Source: Nannocystis sp.
GTDB taxonomy: Bacteria; Myxococcota_A; Polyangia; Nannocystales; Nannocystaceae
Direction: 5' to 3'
Assembly (NCBI GenBank): GCA_016712315.1
Contig: JADJRG010000013.1
Coordinates: forward strand, 1,586,001-1,650,000
Length of the DNA: 64,000 nucleotides
Shown here: positions 8,542 to 16,890 of the stretch, in pieces
How the letters are laid out: every line of letters begins with the position of its first letter
Numbering within the stretch: the stretch's first letter is position 1
The notes under the pieces: generated by a model
The model's database searches: none
What the model saw: only the letters and a program-made list of their open reading frames with translations
Told to the model about the DNA's origin: nothing
Translations under genes and position numbers: made by a program

Positions 8542-10240
8542 AGAGACAGATCATCTGAACCGCCGGCAGGTCACCGCAGCGCCGCGGCCGAGCGCCGCGG
8601 ACGTCGGCGTCTCGATCGATGTCGCGGCGCTCTTGACGATCGACGTCGACGCGGAGCTGCGCAAGCTCGCGACGGCCCAGCTTCAGGGGCCGTGGCAGAT
8701 CCCCGCCGAGCTGGTGCGTCGATCCCTCGCCGCCGGCGCCAGCGCGGTAGAGGTGGCCATCAAGCGCCACTACGTCGAGCTCCGCGATGACGGCGCCGCT
8801 CCCCCAGAGGGGGTGTTCGAGGCGCTCGCGGGGCTGCTCGACGCTCGCGCGCCGGCGCGCGCGCGCCATGAGGCGCTGATCGCGTTGGAGGAGGCAGGCG
8901 AGCTCGGGCTGCTCGCGATCGTCGGCCTCGACCTCGAGCACCTCGAGCTGGAGAGCGGCGCGCCTGGGCGAGGGCGCCTTTCGCTGAGCGTCGGGGGCGG
9001 CGCGCCGCCTCGGCTCGAGCGACGGCCGGCAGGCGCGGGCGGCGGCACGACCCTGCGCCTGCGCGCGCGCGGGATCGATGGCGCGCGGGCGCGGGCGTGG
9101 CTCGCCGACGCCGCTCGCTTCGCGTCAGCCGCGGTGACGGTCGACGCGCAGCCGCTCGCGCGCGGCCTTACGGCCTATATGGCCTCACAGGCGCTGGTGG
9201 TCCCGCTGCCGGACGGACGCTCGCTACGCGGACACGTCGCCTTGCCGCGCGCCCCGGGTCCGGCGCGGCTGTGGCTGCTCCAGCATGGCGTGGTCGTCAC
9301 GCATCAGGGGCTCGCGCAGGCGCCGAGCTTTGAGGCGGTTCTAGAGCTGGGCGCCCTGCTCGGGCCGCGCGCGACCCCGGCGGACCTCAGGGCCGCGATC
9401 TCGCCGCTGCTGCCCGCGCTCACCGCGGCGGCGGTGGAGCTGATGCTCGCGCTCTCGTCGCGGGCGCACGGCCTGTCGCTCGCCGCGCAGTCGTGGATGC
9501 TCGCGCTCCTGCTCGAGGCGGCGCGGTTGGGCTATCAGCGGGCGGCGATCGGCGAGGCGGCGGTGATCCCGGCGCTGCTCGGAGAGTACGAGGGAGGCGG
9601 GGCGCCGAGCCTCATCTCGATCGCGGCGCTGCGAGGCCGCTCGGAGCGTGATCACGCGGGGCAAGCGGTCGCGCTGGCGCTCGATCCTGATCAGCCGCGC
9701 CGAGATCTGCTCCGCGGAGGCGCCCCCTTGGCGCTGCTCGACGCCGCCGCGCGCTCCACGATCACGGAGCTGTACGGGCTGCGCTTCCGACCGCCCGGTC
9801 GTCGCCCCGCGCGCGGGCTCGCGCTCGCGCGCGGGCTCGCGTGGGCGACACGTGGCGCCGCGCAGCTGCTCGAGCTCGGGCCTCTGTCGCTGCTCCGCGG
9901 CCGCGAGCGCCCCTTGCCGGCCGAGGCGCTGAGCCGCGAGCAGCGGGCGCTCGCCGAGCACCTCCAAGCGATCCTCGCGACAGACGGGAGCTCCGGCGCG
10001 CCGATCGATGTGGTCTTTTGTGCAGGTTCAGGCCGGCCGCGTCGCCGAGGTAGCCGCCTGTGTCTCCCGCAGAGCGCCCCAGAGGTGCGCGCCGCGGTCC
10101 GCCTGCTCGCCGAGGAGGGGCCCGGGTGGCTCTATCCGGCCGCGTTAGCGCTGCTCCATGGGCGCGGAGAGCCAGCCGCGGGGGCGCGCGCGACCTGGAG
10201 GCGTGCGTGGTCGCGCGAATCGGCCTCGGGCCGGCGGTGA
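8534..10240 (+). CDS. Degenerate GHKL/Hsp90-like ATPase partner protein
   Basis: A 568-residue protein whose ATG lies inside the last codons of the preceding gene (8-base overlap), implying translational coupling; GGAGGGG is about 13 bases upstream. Residues about 55-90 resemble the N-terminal part of an Hsp90-like ATPase, with PAELVRRSLAAGASAVEV in the N-box position and VELRDDGAAP in the G1 position. The invariant Asn of the N-box is replaced and no G2 box GxxGxG is evident, so ATP binding is doubtful. The rest is Ala/Leu/Arg-rich without transmembrane helices. It is probably a regulatory or structural partner of the 5530-8541 protein. The family is not recognised beyond the ATPase-like start. 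Confidence 0.65.
   Translation: MSEETDHLNRRQVTAAPRPSAADVGVSIDVAALLTIDVDAELRKLATAQLQGPWQIPAELVRRSLAAGASAVEVAIKRHYVELRDDGAAPPEGVFEALAGLLDARAPARARHEALIALEEAGELGLLAIVGLDLEHLELESGAPGRGRLSLSVGGGAPPRLERRPAGAGGGTTLRLRARGIDGARARAWLADAARFASAAVTVDAQPLARGLTAYMASQALVVPLPDGRSLRGHVALPRAPGPARLWLLQHGVVVTHQGLAQAPSFEAVLELGALLGPRATPADLRAAISPLLPALTAAAVELMLALSSRAHGLSLAAQSWMLALLLEAARLGYQRAAIGEAAVIPALLGEYEGGGAPSLISIAALRGRSERDHAGQAVALALDPDQPRRDLLRGGAPLALLDAAARSTITELYGLRFRPPGRRPARGLALARGLAWATRGAAQLLELGPLSLLRGRERPLPAEALSREQRALAEHLQAILATDGSSGAPIDVVFCAGSGRPRRRGSRLCLPQSAPEVRAAVRLLAEEGPGWLYPAALALLHGRGEPAAGARATWRRAWSRESASGRR
8535..8548. repeat. TGTC-N6-GACA palindrome overlapping a start codon
   Basis: TGTCTGAAGAGACA, with perfect 4-base inverted arms, overlaps the ATG of the gene at 8534 and the TGA stop of the gene ending at 8541. 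It is one of a group of similar sites in the window. Confidence 0.45.
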
Positions 10241-10275
10241 TCCGGTCAGCCGCGGCGAGGCGTATCCTCTGCCAC

Positions 10276-10758
10276 ATGCGCCTCTCTCACCTGCTCGCGG
10301 CCCTCTCCGCCCTCCCCCTCAGCCTCGCCCCGGCCGCGTGTTCACGGATCGATCCGGTCTCGGGCACTTGGGTCTACGTGAACGGTCAGACGCTCACCAA
10401 CACCTGCGGCGACGAGGGCGAGCCGAGCTCGGGTAATTTTACCGTGATCAACAACGACAACGGGACCCTCACGATCGAGCCTGAGGACGGGAGCCAGGCC
10501 TTCAACTGCACCCTCGACGGCGCCGATCTCGACTGTCCCGATCGCTTGCAAGAGAAGATCGAGAACGACGCGGTCGACGCGGTGATCACCGTCAACGTCC
10601 GGGCCGACGGGGTCTTTGAGTCAGACACCTACGTCACAGGCACGCAGACCCTCACCGCGGCGTGTGCCGGCAGCCAATGCGCGCTGGCCGAGTCGCTGCT
10701 CGCGATCAGCTTCCCTTGCGCGGCGACGGTCAGCTATACGGCGTCGTTTAAGGAGTAG
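10276..10758 (+). CDS. Small exported protein, probable lipoprotein
   Basis: A 160-residue protein. The frame is open further upstream, but ATG 10276 begins a clear signal peptide (MRLSHLLAALSALPLSLAP) ending at AAC, so it is chosen as start. Cys21 may be lipidated. The mature protein is short, acidic and beta-rich in appearance, with NGTLTIEPEDGS and FNCTLDGADLDC. It has six Cys in all after the signal, suggesting disulfides. This pattern resembles small lipocalin-like or META-like lipoproteins, but I cannot name a family. It starts 35 bases after the ATPase-like gene on the same strand. Confidence 0.65.
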   Translation: MRLSHLLAALSALPLSLAPAACSRIDPVSGTWVYVNGQTLTNTCGDEGEPSSGNFTVINNDNGTLTIEPEDGSQAFNCTLDGADLDCPDRLQEKIENDAVDAVITVNVRADGVFESDTYVTGTQTLTAACAGSQCALAESLLAISFPCAATVSYTASFKE

Positions 10759-10832
10759 CGCCGGCCGGCATCGCGGGCGCTCGACAGCGCGGGCGCGCCG
10801 CGTTAGACCGCCGAGCACTCGCTGGAGCGCGC

Positions 10833-11912
10833 ATGAAGAAGCCGCCGCCACCCGCCTCCAAGCCGGCTCCGCCCGCCGAGCGCGACCAAGGTGAAGACCA
10901 CGAGGTCGACTTCGCCGAGCTCATGCGACGTGTTGGGGTCAAGCCGCTCGCGCCGCTCGCGTCGCGAACACCGTCGGCGACGACGACACGCGCGGGGTCA
11001 GCCGCGAAGCCCGCGCCGACGACACCGACGCCTGGCCAGACCCCGCAGCCGCTCGCGTCGGCGCCGTCCCGCTCGACGCCGCGAGAGAGCGAGCGCCTCG
11101 CCTCGCTCTCCGCCCGATGCGACGCGTTGATCATGGAGCGGGACTCGGCGTCGCGGGAGCGCGACGCGCTGCTCGAGGAGCGCGACGCGCTGATCAAGGA
11201 GCGCGACGCGGCGCGGGAGGTCGCGCTCGCTCGGCAGCGCTCGCTCGAGGAGGCGCGCGCTCAGCTCCTGCGAGAGGCGCCAGTCCGGGCGCCGCCGCGG
11301 GAGGATCTCGCCGCGCAGCTGCGAGGCCGCGGCCTCGTGGCGGGTGAGGAGGCCCGGGCGCTCGCTCTGCTCGCCGAGGGTGACGCGTTGGGGCCGTTGC
11401 TCGCGCAGCTCGAGGCTCGCGACGCCGACGCCTTCGCCGCGCTGCTCCGTCGCCGCCTCGCCCTCGTGTGCGACGACCCGGCCTGCGCTCCCGCCGTCGG
11501 CGCCGCCGCGTTCTCGGTCGCGCGCGCGCGCTGCGAGGTGTGCGGCGGCTCAGACATCCAGCGCTCCGCGAGCGTCTTCGCGCGCGCCTGCGAGGGCGCC
11601 GGGATCACGCGGGTGCGCTTCGTCGGCGGATCGCCGAGCTATCGCAGCAAGCTCGAGGAGCTCTTTTCGCGGCGGGGCCATGGTGGGGAGGTGTCGCTGG
11701 TCGTGCGGGTCACGCCGGGCGATCAGCGGGTCCGTCAGAGCCGATCTCGATCGCAGCAGCGCGGCGATGATCTGACGATCATCTGGGGCGCGACGGAGCT
11801 CGATCACGCGACCAGCGGCGCCTATCGCCCCGAGTACGGGCGCGTCGAGGTGATCGCGCACCGCGGGATCGGCCGCATGCTCGCGCTCGCGGCCGCGAAG
11901 ATCGCCGTCTGA
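10833..11912 (+). CDS. Coiled-coil protein with Cys motif and DUF2325-like C-terminus
   Basis: A 359-residue protein. The Pro/Lys-rich N-terminus contains EVDFAELMRRVGVKPL, similar to the N-terminal segment found before Smr domains. A flexible Thr/Pro region follows, then a coiled coil (about 90-150) built from RDALLEERDALIKERDA heptads. A Cys pair CDDPAC plus CEVCGG (about 210-240) could bind zinc. The C-terminal 100 residues (VRFVGGSPSYRSKLEELF ... HRGIGRML) resemble DUF2325, a small Rossmann-like domain. No Smr catalytic domain is seen. Same strand as the ATPase block; ATG with GGAG about 9 bases upstream. Function unknown. Confidence 0.65.
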   Translation: MKKPPPPASKPAPPAERDQGEDHEVDFAELMRRVGVKPLAPLASRTPSATTTRAGSAAKPAPTTPTPGQTPQPLASAPSRSTPRESERLASLSARCDALIMERDSASRERDALLEERDALIKERDAAREVALARQRSLEEARAQLLREAPVRAPPREDLAAQLRGRGLVAGEEARALALLAEGDALGPLLAQLEARDADAFAALLRRRLALVCDDPACAPAVGAAAFSVARARCEVCGGSDIQRSASVFARACEGAGITRVRFVGGSPSYRSKLEELFSRRGHGGEVSLVVRVTPGDQRVRQSRSRSQQRGDDLTIIWGATELDHATSGAYRPEYGRVEVIAHRGIGRMLALAAAKIAV

Positions 11913-12236
11913 GCGCTCAGAGCCAGGGCAGGGCCCGCCCCTCGTCGCTCGGAGGAGGCGTCGACGCAGCTCGCGGACAGCGACGCGTCGGCGCATCTCA
12001 TGACGCACGTCGACCGGTACCAGGCGCCGATCGCCGACGGCGCGGCCATGACGAGGGGCGGGAGGTCCTCGGGTCGAAGGTCCCTCATCGAGATGTTCAC
12101 GAGGATCACCGCGACGGAGAGCGTGAGCCCGATGACCCCGCGAGAGCACGCGCGAGCGTGGAGGATCGCCGGTCGCTCGAGCACGGCGGCGCTCGCTGTC
12201 GCGCGCGCTCACGGAGCGTCGCGCCGCGCTTCGAGG
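11913..12236. other. Gap of about 320 bases before the sensor kinase
   Basis: No convincing gene. The plus-strand frame of the downstream kinase stays open through this stretch, but its translation (Arg/Thr/Ala-rich, no hydrophobic segment) does not look like a kinase N-terminus. A minus-strand frame (11822-12184) is also open, with one hydrophobic stretch but no recognisable family and no ribosome-binding site that I can see. The stretch is either a long leader or the remnant of another gene. Confidence 0.4.
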
Positions 12237-14651
12237 ATGTGGACCGGTGTACTCTTGGGTCAGGTGGATGACGGCGGCGAATCGCTGGAGAGGGCGGCCC
12301 AGGTGGTGCGGTGGGCGACCTCGTGGGTCCTCGTGAGCGCGCTGCTCGGCCTCGGCGTGAGCGGCTGGAGCCTCCTCATCGGCGGCACGTGGCACTTCGC
12401 CGCGCTCGCCGCGCTCAACCTCGCGATGTTGGTCGTCGTCGCGCTCGCGGCGAGCGGCGCCGCCTCAGGCCCGGCGCTCCGCCTGCAGATCAGCTACGCG
12501 GCGATGATGACGGTCGCGTTGCTCGGCGCGCTGCTGGTCGATAACCCGCACTCGGCGAGCGGCGTCGCGGTCGTGCTCTTGGTCTTGGTGAGCGCGCCTC
12601 GCGTGTTGACGCGGGAGCGCACCGATCGCTGGGTGTATGGCGCGGTCTGCGTCGGGCTCGCGCTCAGCGCCAGCGAGCTGGTCGATCTGCCCACCCGGGT
12701 CGAGCCGGTCGGCGGCGGTGATCGCTGGCTCCACGCGGCGAGCTTGCTGTCGATCGCGGGCATGCTGGCGCTGGCGCTGCACGAGCGTCGACGCTTGCCT
12801 GTGCGGACGAAGCTGATCCTCACGCTGCTGACGCTGTGTGTCACTCCGCTCGCGGTAGTCGTGCTCGACGGCGTCGTCGCCGGGCGGGCGAAGGCGCTCG
12901 CGGACGCGCGCGATCAGCTCGGTCGTCGCGCCGCCGCCCACGCCGCCGCGTGGGACGCGTACCTCCTAGACCGCGGCGCAGCGCTCGCCCGCGTCGCGGC
13001 GACGGCCCCCGTCCGGAGCGCCTGCGCGGGCGAAGCCGCGGCCGATGAGACGCTCGCGGACGCGGCCCGGGGCCTCGGCGCGTACGGCTTCAGCCTCCAT
13101 GTCGACGCCGCGGCGCGAGGCGACGGGGCGCTCGAGGGGGTCGCGCTCCGCGTCGTCGATCCTGCGCATGGGAGCGAGATCGTGCTCGGCGCGGCGGTGC
13201 CGACGGAGTCTGGCGGGTGCTCCTTAAAAATGTCTCTTGGGCCAGGTATGGTCCGCGCTTGGGCGCGCGCGCTGGCCGCCTCCTCGGCCTCCTCGGTGCT
13301 GCTGCGCGACCGCGAGGGCGCGACGATCATCGCCGCGGGTCCGGCGATCCAGGTCGGTCTTCCGCACGAGCTCGGGTCGGCGCGCGCGTCGGCGTCGCCC
13401 ACGGTCGCGTCGGCGCGGATCTTCGAGGACGAGCGGCAGATCGTCGCGGTCGCTGAGCTGCCGCTCGTGGGCTGGTCGCTGGCGCTGATGCAGCGGCGCG
13501 CGCAGCTGCTGCGGCCGGTGGAGGCGCAGGCGCGGCGCCACCACGCCTTCGCGCTGTTGACGGCGGCGGTGGTCTCGCTGGTCTCGTTGTGGATCGGCGC
13601 GCGGATCGTCGGGCCCCTCGCGCGCCTCACCAAGAACCTCACCCGATTCACCGCCGGTGACGCCGAGATCAGGACCGAGGTGGACTCCACCGACGAGTTC
13701 GGCGAGCTCGCGAGCCGCTTCAACGCGATGGCGGAGCAGGTGGGTGAGCTGCTCAGCTCGCTCGCGGAGCAGGCCTCCCGCCTGCGCGGAGAGGTCGCCG
13801 ACCGCACCCAGCAAGAGGTCGCCTTGCAGGCCTTGAACGAGGAGCTGAGCGAGGCGCGCGATCAAGCGCTGGCCGCCAATCGAGCGAAGAGCGCCTTCCT
13901 CGCGCGGATGAGCCATGAGCTGCGGACCCCGCTCAACGCGGTGATCGGCTACGGCGAGCTGATCCAAGATGTCGCGCTGGAGGGCGACGGGGGGGCGGCG
14001 CTCGTCGAGATCGCCGCGGACGCGGACGCGATCGTCCGCTCGGCTCGCCACCTCTTGGAGCTGATCAACGACGTCCTCGATCTCTCGAAGATCGAGGCCG
14101 GGCGGATGGACCTCCACATCGAGGAGTTTGACGCGATCGAGCTCGTCAAGGACGTCGCCGCGGTGGTCCAGCCGCTGGTCGAGCGGCAAGCGAACCGCCT
14201 GATCCTGGACCTCGACGGCGAGCGGGCGCTGATCCAGAGCGATCGCACCAAGCTCCGCCAATGCTTGCTCAACCTCTTGAGCAACGCCGCAAAATTCACC
14301 GAGCGCGGCGCGATCACCGTGACCGTCCGCCACGACGCGGTCGGCGCGCTGCCGCTGATCATCTTCACGGTCTCGGACACGGGGATCGGGATCTCGGAGG
14401 AGCAGCAGCGCCGGCTCTTTCACGCGTTCACGCAGGTGGACAACGAGCTGACGCGGCGGCACAGCGGCACAGGGCTGGGGCTGGTGATCACGCAGCGGAT
14501 CTGCCGCAAGCTCGGCGGCGAGATCACTGTCAGCAGCGCCGAGGGGCGGGGTACGGCGTTTACGATCCGCCTGCCGCTCCGCTTCGCGCGCTCGGCGGAC
14601 TCGATGACGTGGGGTCTGAGCTCGAGCTCGAGCTCGAGCTGGAGCTCGTGA
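12237..14651 (+). CDS. Membrane-bound sensor histidine kinase (HAMP-HisKA-HATPase)
   Basis: A protein of about 804 residues from ATG 12237 (GTG 12264 is an alternative). The N-terminal half has five to six transmembrane helices (about 20-165), one more at about 190-210, then an extracytoplasmic sensor region. A further helix (AVVSLVSLWIGARIV) leads to a HAMP domain and coiled coil. HisKA contains the phospho-acceptor His560 in ARMSHELRTPLNAVIGY. The HATPase has an N-box (CLLNLLSNAAKFTERG), G1 (DTGIGI) and G2 (GTGLGL). There is no receiver domain and no adjacent response regulator, so it is an orphan kinase. The C-terminus ends in a Ser-rich tail encoded by a GAGCTC repeat and overlaps the convergent DUF2786 gene by 92 bases. 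Confidence 0.88.
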   Translation: MWTGVLLGQVDDGGESLERAAQVVRWATSWVLVSALLGLGVSGWSLLIGGTWHFAALAALNLAMLVVVALAASGAASGPALRLQISYAAMMTVALLGALLVDNPHSASGVAVVLLVLVSAPRVLTRERTDRWVYGAVCVGLALSASELVDLPTRVEPVGGGDRWLHAASLLSIAGMLALALHERRRLPVRTKLILTLLTLCVTPLAVVVLDGVVAGRAKALADARDQLGRRAAAHAAAWDAYLLDRGAALARVAATAPVRSACAGEAAADETLADAARGLGAYGFSLHVDAAARGDGALEGVALRVVDPAHGSEIVLGAAVPTESGGCSLKMSLGPGMVRAWARALAASSASSVLLRDREGATIIAAGPAIQVGLPHELGSARASASPTVASARIFEDERQIVAVAELPLVGWSLALMQRRAQLLRPVEAQARRHHAFALLTAAVVSLVSLWIGARIVGPLARLTKNLTRFTAGDAEIRTEVDSTDEFGELASRFNAMAEQVGELLSSLAEQASRLRGEVADRTQQEVALQALNEELSEARDQALAANRAKSAFLARMSHELRTPLNAVIGYGELIQDVALEGDGGAALVEIAADADAIVRSARHLLELINDVLDLSKIEAGRMDLHIEEFDAIELVKDVAAVVQPLVERQANRLILDLDGERALIQSDRTKLRQCLLNLLSNAAKFTERGAITVTVRHDAVGALPLIIFTVSDTGIGISEEQQRRLFHAFTQVDNELTRRHSGTGLGLVITQRICRKLGGEITVSSAEGRGTAFTIRLPLRFARSADSMTWGLSSSSSSSWSS

Positions 14652-15375
14652 GCGCGGGCTCCTCGGGCGTCTCGCGCGCGATCGGTCGGCGGACCGCGAT
14701 CTCTCGGCCGGCGCGGCGACCGTCGAGGTAGGGCGCGCCGAGGTTCACGTCGACCAGCTCGCTGCGGTAGTCGATCTCGCCGAAGAGCTCGCGGATCGCC
14801 GCCGCCTTCGCCCTCGCGATCAACGCCTGGCTCTCGCCCGCGGGGGTCGCCGCCGCCTCGGCCGCGCGCTTCTCGGCGGCGGCGGCCTCCAGGCGCTCGA
14901 CCAGCGAGTGCAGCGCGCCGAGCCGATAGTCGCTGCGCGACTGCCAGAGGGTCGACGCGGGCGCGGCGGCGGCCGGCCACGCGCGCTCGACCAGGCGCTC
15001 CACCTCCGCGACCAAGTACTCGAAGGTCCAGCGGGCGACCTGGACGTCGGCCACGTAGCCGTAGAGGCGCAGGGTCTCGTGGCCGCCGAGCTCGGGGTGG
15101 TCGCAGCGCTCGACCTCGCAGTCGAAGAGCTGCGCCGTGGCGACCGCCAGCAGGCCCTGCCAGCGCGGGCAGCAGCGCCACGCGCCGATGTCGTCTGTGG
15201 TGATACGATCGCCGCGAGCGAGCTCATCGAGGATCACCTCGCTGTGGGCGACCTGGTACTCGCGGATCAGGCGCTCGGCGGCGGCGGCGGCGGCGGCGCT
15301 CTCGTGCTCGTTCGCGCGGCCGCGGGCGACCCGGAGCAGCTTCTTGATGCGGTCGAGGATCTTGTCGCGTCGCAA
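14560..15375 (-). CDS. DUF2786 domain protein with poly-Ser tail
   Basis: A 271-residue protein with a TTG start. The N-terminus (ILDRIKKLLRVARGRANEHE ... ERLIREYQVAHSEV) matches the DUF2786 pattern, an uncharacterised helical domain found in phage and bacterial proteins. It is followed by a region (about 80-240) with paired Cys (WRCCPRW, DCEVERCDH), like the longer DUF2786 proteins. The last 30 residues are low-complexity, starting with a run of ten Ser from the shared GAGCTC repeat, and lie antisense to the end of the kinase gene. Function unknown. Confidence 0.75.
   Translation of the reverse strand: MRRDKILDRIKKLLRVARGRANEHESAAAAAAAERLIREYQVAHSEVILDELARGDRITTDDIGAWRCCPRWQGLLAVATAQLFDCEVERCDHPELGGHETLRLYGYVADVQVARWTFEYLVAEVERLVERAWPAAAAPASTLWQSRSDYRLGALHSLVERLEAAAAEKRAAEAAATPAGESQALIARAKAAAIRELFGEIDYRSELVDVNLGAPYLDGRRAGREIAVRRPIARETPEEPALTSSSSSSSSSSDPTSSSPPSARSGAAGGS
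14618..14647. repeat. GAGCTC hexanucleotide repeat, five units
   Basis: Five consecutive units (GAGCTC x3, GAGCTG, GAGCTC). The unit is a perfect palindrome, so in the reading frames used it encodes serine (AGC TCG) on both strands. It lies in the overlapping 3' ends of the convergent kinase and DUF2786 genes and gives both proteins a Ser-rich tail. Confidence 0.9.
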
Positions 15376-15423
15376 ACGATCGGCCCAGGCGCCTCGTGTA
15401 GGAGAGTACCAGCGCGCGTCGGG

Positions 15424-16491
15424 CTACTGAAACGCGAACCACCACAGCTGCGCGACCTTCTCGCTCACCGTGAAGTAGCCGGCGCTGTCGCTGGCGATCC
15501 CGAGCGCCTCGCCCTGGATCTCGGCCGCGAGGCTGAGCGTGCAGGGCGGGCCCTGGAGCGCGTCGGCGATCGCCCCGCCGCGCGGCCGCAGCCACAAGAG
15601 CGCGGCGCCGTAGGTGCGCAGCGCCACGAAGTCGCCCCGCGGGGAGACCTCGCCCGCGGTGACGAAGGCGATCGGCGCCTGGATCGACGCGATCTCCTGC
15701 ATCAAGAACGGACCCCCGGCGACGAGCGGCGCCTGGTGGCGGAGCAGCCGGGTCGTGTCGCCCTTGGTGACGATGAAGAGGTCGCCGCTGATCGGGTCGA
15801 TCAGCAGCGCCTCGGCGTCCTCAGGGCCGCCGGGGTAGGTGAGCGTGATCGCCTCAGCGCCCGTCGCCTCGACGGCGGCGCCGCCGGCCGCCGCGATGTC
15901 AGGCTCGGGGAGCCGGTAGACGGTGACGTGCGGCCGCGCCTTGGGGTTGTCGCCGATGTCGCCGATGTAGAGGAAGTCGCCGGGCGTGGGGCCTGGCCCC
16001 AGGGCTATGTCTTCCCAGTCATGTGCGGTGGCGCCGACGATCTCGAAGGTGCCGAGCGACGCGCCCGCGGTCGAGAGCGCGAAGAGCCGCGCGGCGTCGC
16101 CCGAGTCGTTGTGGGTCCAGAGCGCGCCCGCGTGCGCGCGGCTGGCGACCAGCCCGGAGGCCTCGTCGATCGTGGGGTCCCAGGGCTGGCCGAGCTTCGC
16201 CGGCGCCGCGACGGTCGGGCAGCGGGTCAGCCAGCCGCCGGAGGTCCCTTCGGTGTCGGCGCTCGTGTCAGTCGCCGCGTCGCTGCTGGCGCTCGCGGAC
16301 GCGTCGCTGCTCGCCGCGGCGCTGGCGCTGGCGCTCGTGGTGCTCTCCGCCGCGCCGCCGCTCGTCGGGCCGCCGCTGCTGCTGCTGCCGCTGCTGCTGC
16401 CGCCGCTCGATCCGGTCGCGGAGGTGGCGGCAGCGCCGCCGCTACAGGCGGCGACGAGCGCGAGCAGCGGCGCGGTGGTGGTGCGGGGCAT
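15424..16491 (-). CDS. Lipoprotein with Ser/Gly linker and propeller-like domain
   Basis: A 355-residue protein. A short signal with lipobox-like LVAAC (Cys16) is followed by an approximately 70-residue low-complexity Ser/Gly/Ala/Thr linker. A globular domain of about 260 residues contains GALWTHNDSGDAARLFAL, DWEDIALGP, LYIGDIGDNPKARP and DAEALLIDPISGDLFIVTK. These motifs recur in a family of secreted, probably six-bladed beta-propeller proteins common in actinobacteria and myxobacteria. The enzymatic role is not established. It lies 6 bases downstream of the TerB-like gene on the same strand, so the two are probably cotranscribed. Confidence 0.75.
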   Translation of the reverse strand: MPRTTTAPLLALVAACSGGAAATSATGSSGGSSSGSSSSGGPTSGGAAESTTSASASAAASSDASASASSDAATDTSADTEGTSGGWLTRCPTVAAPAKLGQPWDPTIDEASGLVASRAHAGALWTHNDSGDAARLFALSTAGASLGTFEIVGATAHDWEDIALGPGPTPGDFLYIGDIGDNPKARPHVTVYRLPEPDIAAAGGAAVEATGAEAITLTYPGGPEDAEALLIDPISGDLFIVTKGDTTRLLRHQAPLVAGGPFLMQEIASIQAPIAFVTAGEVSPRGDFVALRTYGAALLWLRPRGGAIADALQGPPCTLSLAAEIQGEALGIASDSAGYFTVSEKVAQLWWFAFQ

Positions 16492-16497
16492 GCTCGC

Positions 16498-16890
16498 CTA
16501 CCGGACCTGGGTGACCCCGAAGATCTCGCGGATCGCGTCGATGAAGCCGAGCTCGCCCGCGGACACCTTGCCGTCGGCGCGGGCGATCGCGCTCAGGTCG
16601 GCGAGGATCTCCATGCGCTTCATCTCGTCGAGCTCGTCTTTGAGGACATAGGCGTAGTCAGAGGCCATCATCCGCCGCTCGTCGTCGGAGCCGAAGAGGC
16701 GGTACCAGGCGCCGACCTCGCGGATGATGTTGGCGATCGACTCTTGGGTGTCGTTCGGCGACCAGCGTTGGAGGCGCTTGATCATTGCGGCCACCTCGCG
16801 CTTGTCGAGCGAGCCGTCGGTCGTGTAGCTGAACGTGAGGTAGAGGAACCCGAGGATGTGGAGGGTCGTCCAGTTTTTGGGGTGTTCCAC
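16498..16890 (-). CDS. TerB-like helical protein
   Basis: A 130-residue helical protein. The C-terminal half (LADLSAIARADGKVSAGELG ... IREIFGV) carries the acidic ADGKVS/E signature of TerB/DjlA N-terminal-like domains; the first half (YTTDGSLDKREVAAMIKRLQ) looks like a second copy of the same motif. TerB domains bind metal at membrane-associated stress complexes, but no other ter genes are nearby, so a tellurite role is not implied. First gene of a probable two-gene minus-strand unit with the propeller lipoprotein. Confidence 0.75.
   Translation of the reverse strand: MEHPKNWTTLHILGFLYLTFSYTTDGSLDKREVAAMIKRLQRWSPNDTQESIANIIREVGAWYRLFGSDDERRMMASDYAYVLKDELDEMKRMEILADLSAIARADGKVSAGELGFIDAIREIFGVTQVR

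Noticed and set aside
11822..12184. Minus-strand frame before the kinase with one hydrophobic stretch
   Set aside because: I considered an ExbD-like N-terminus, but the conserved ExbD residues are absent and the frame overlaps the end of the gene at 10833. Left as unexplained gap.
13231..13244. TGTCTCTT-containing site similar to the Tn5 mosaic end used in sequencing libraries
   Set aside because: Similarity stops after the first eight bases, the sites lie in intact reading frames and vary in sequence, so library adapter contamination is not supported.
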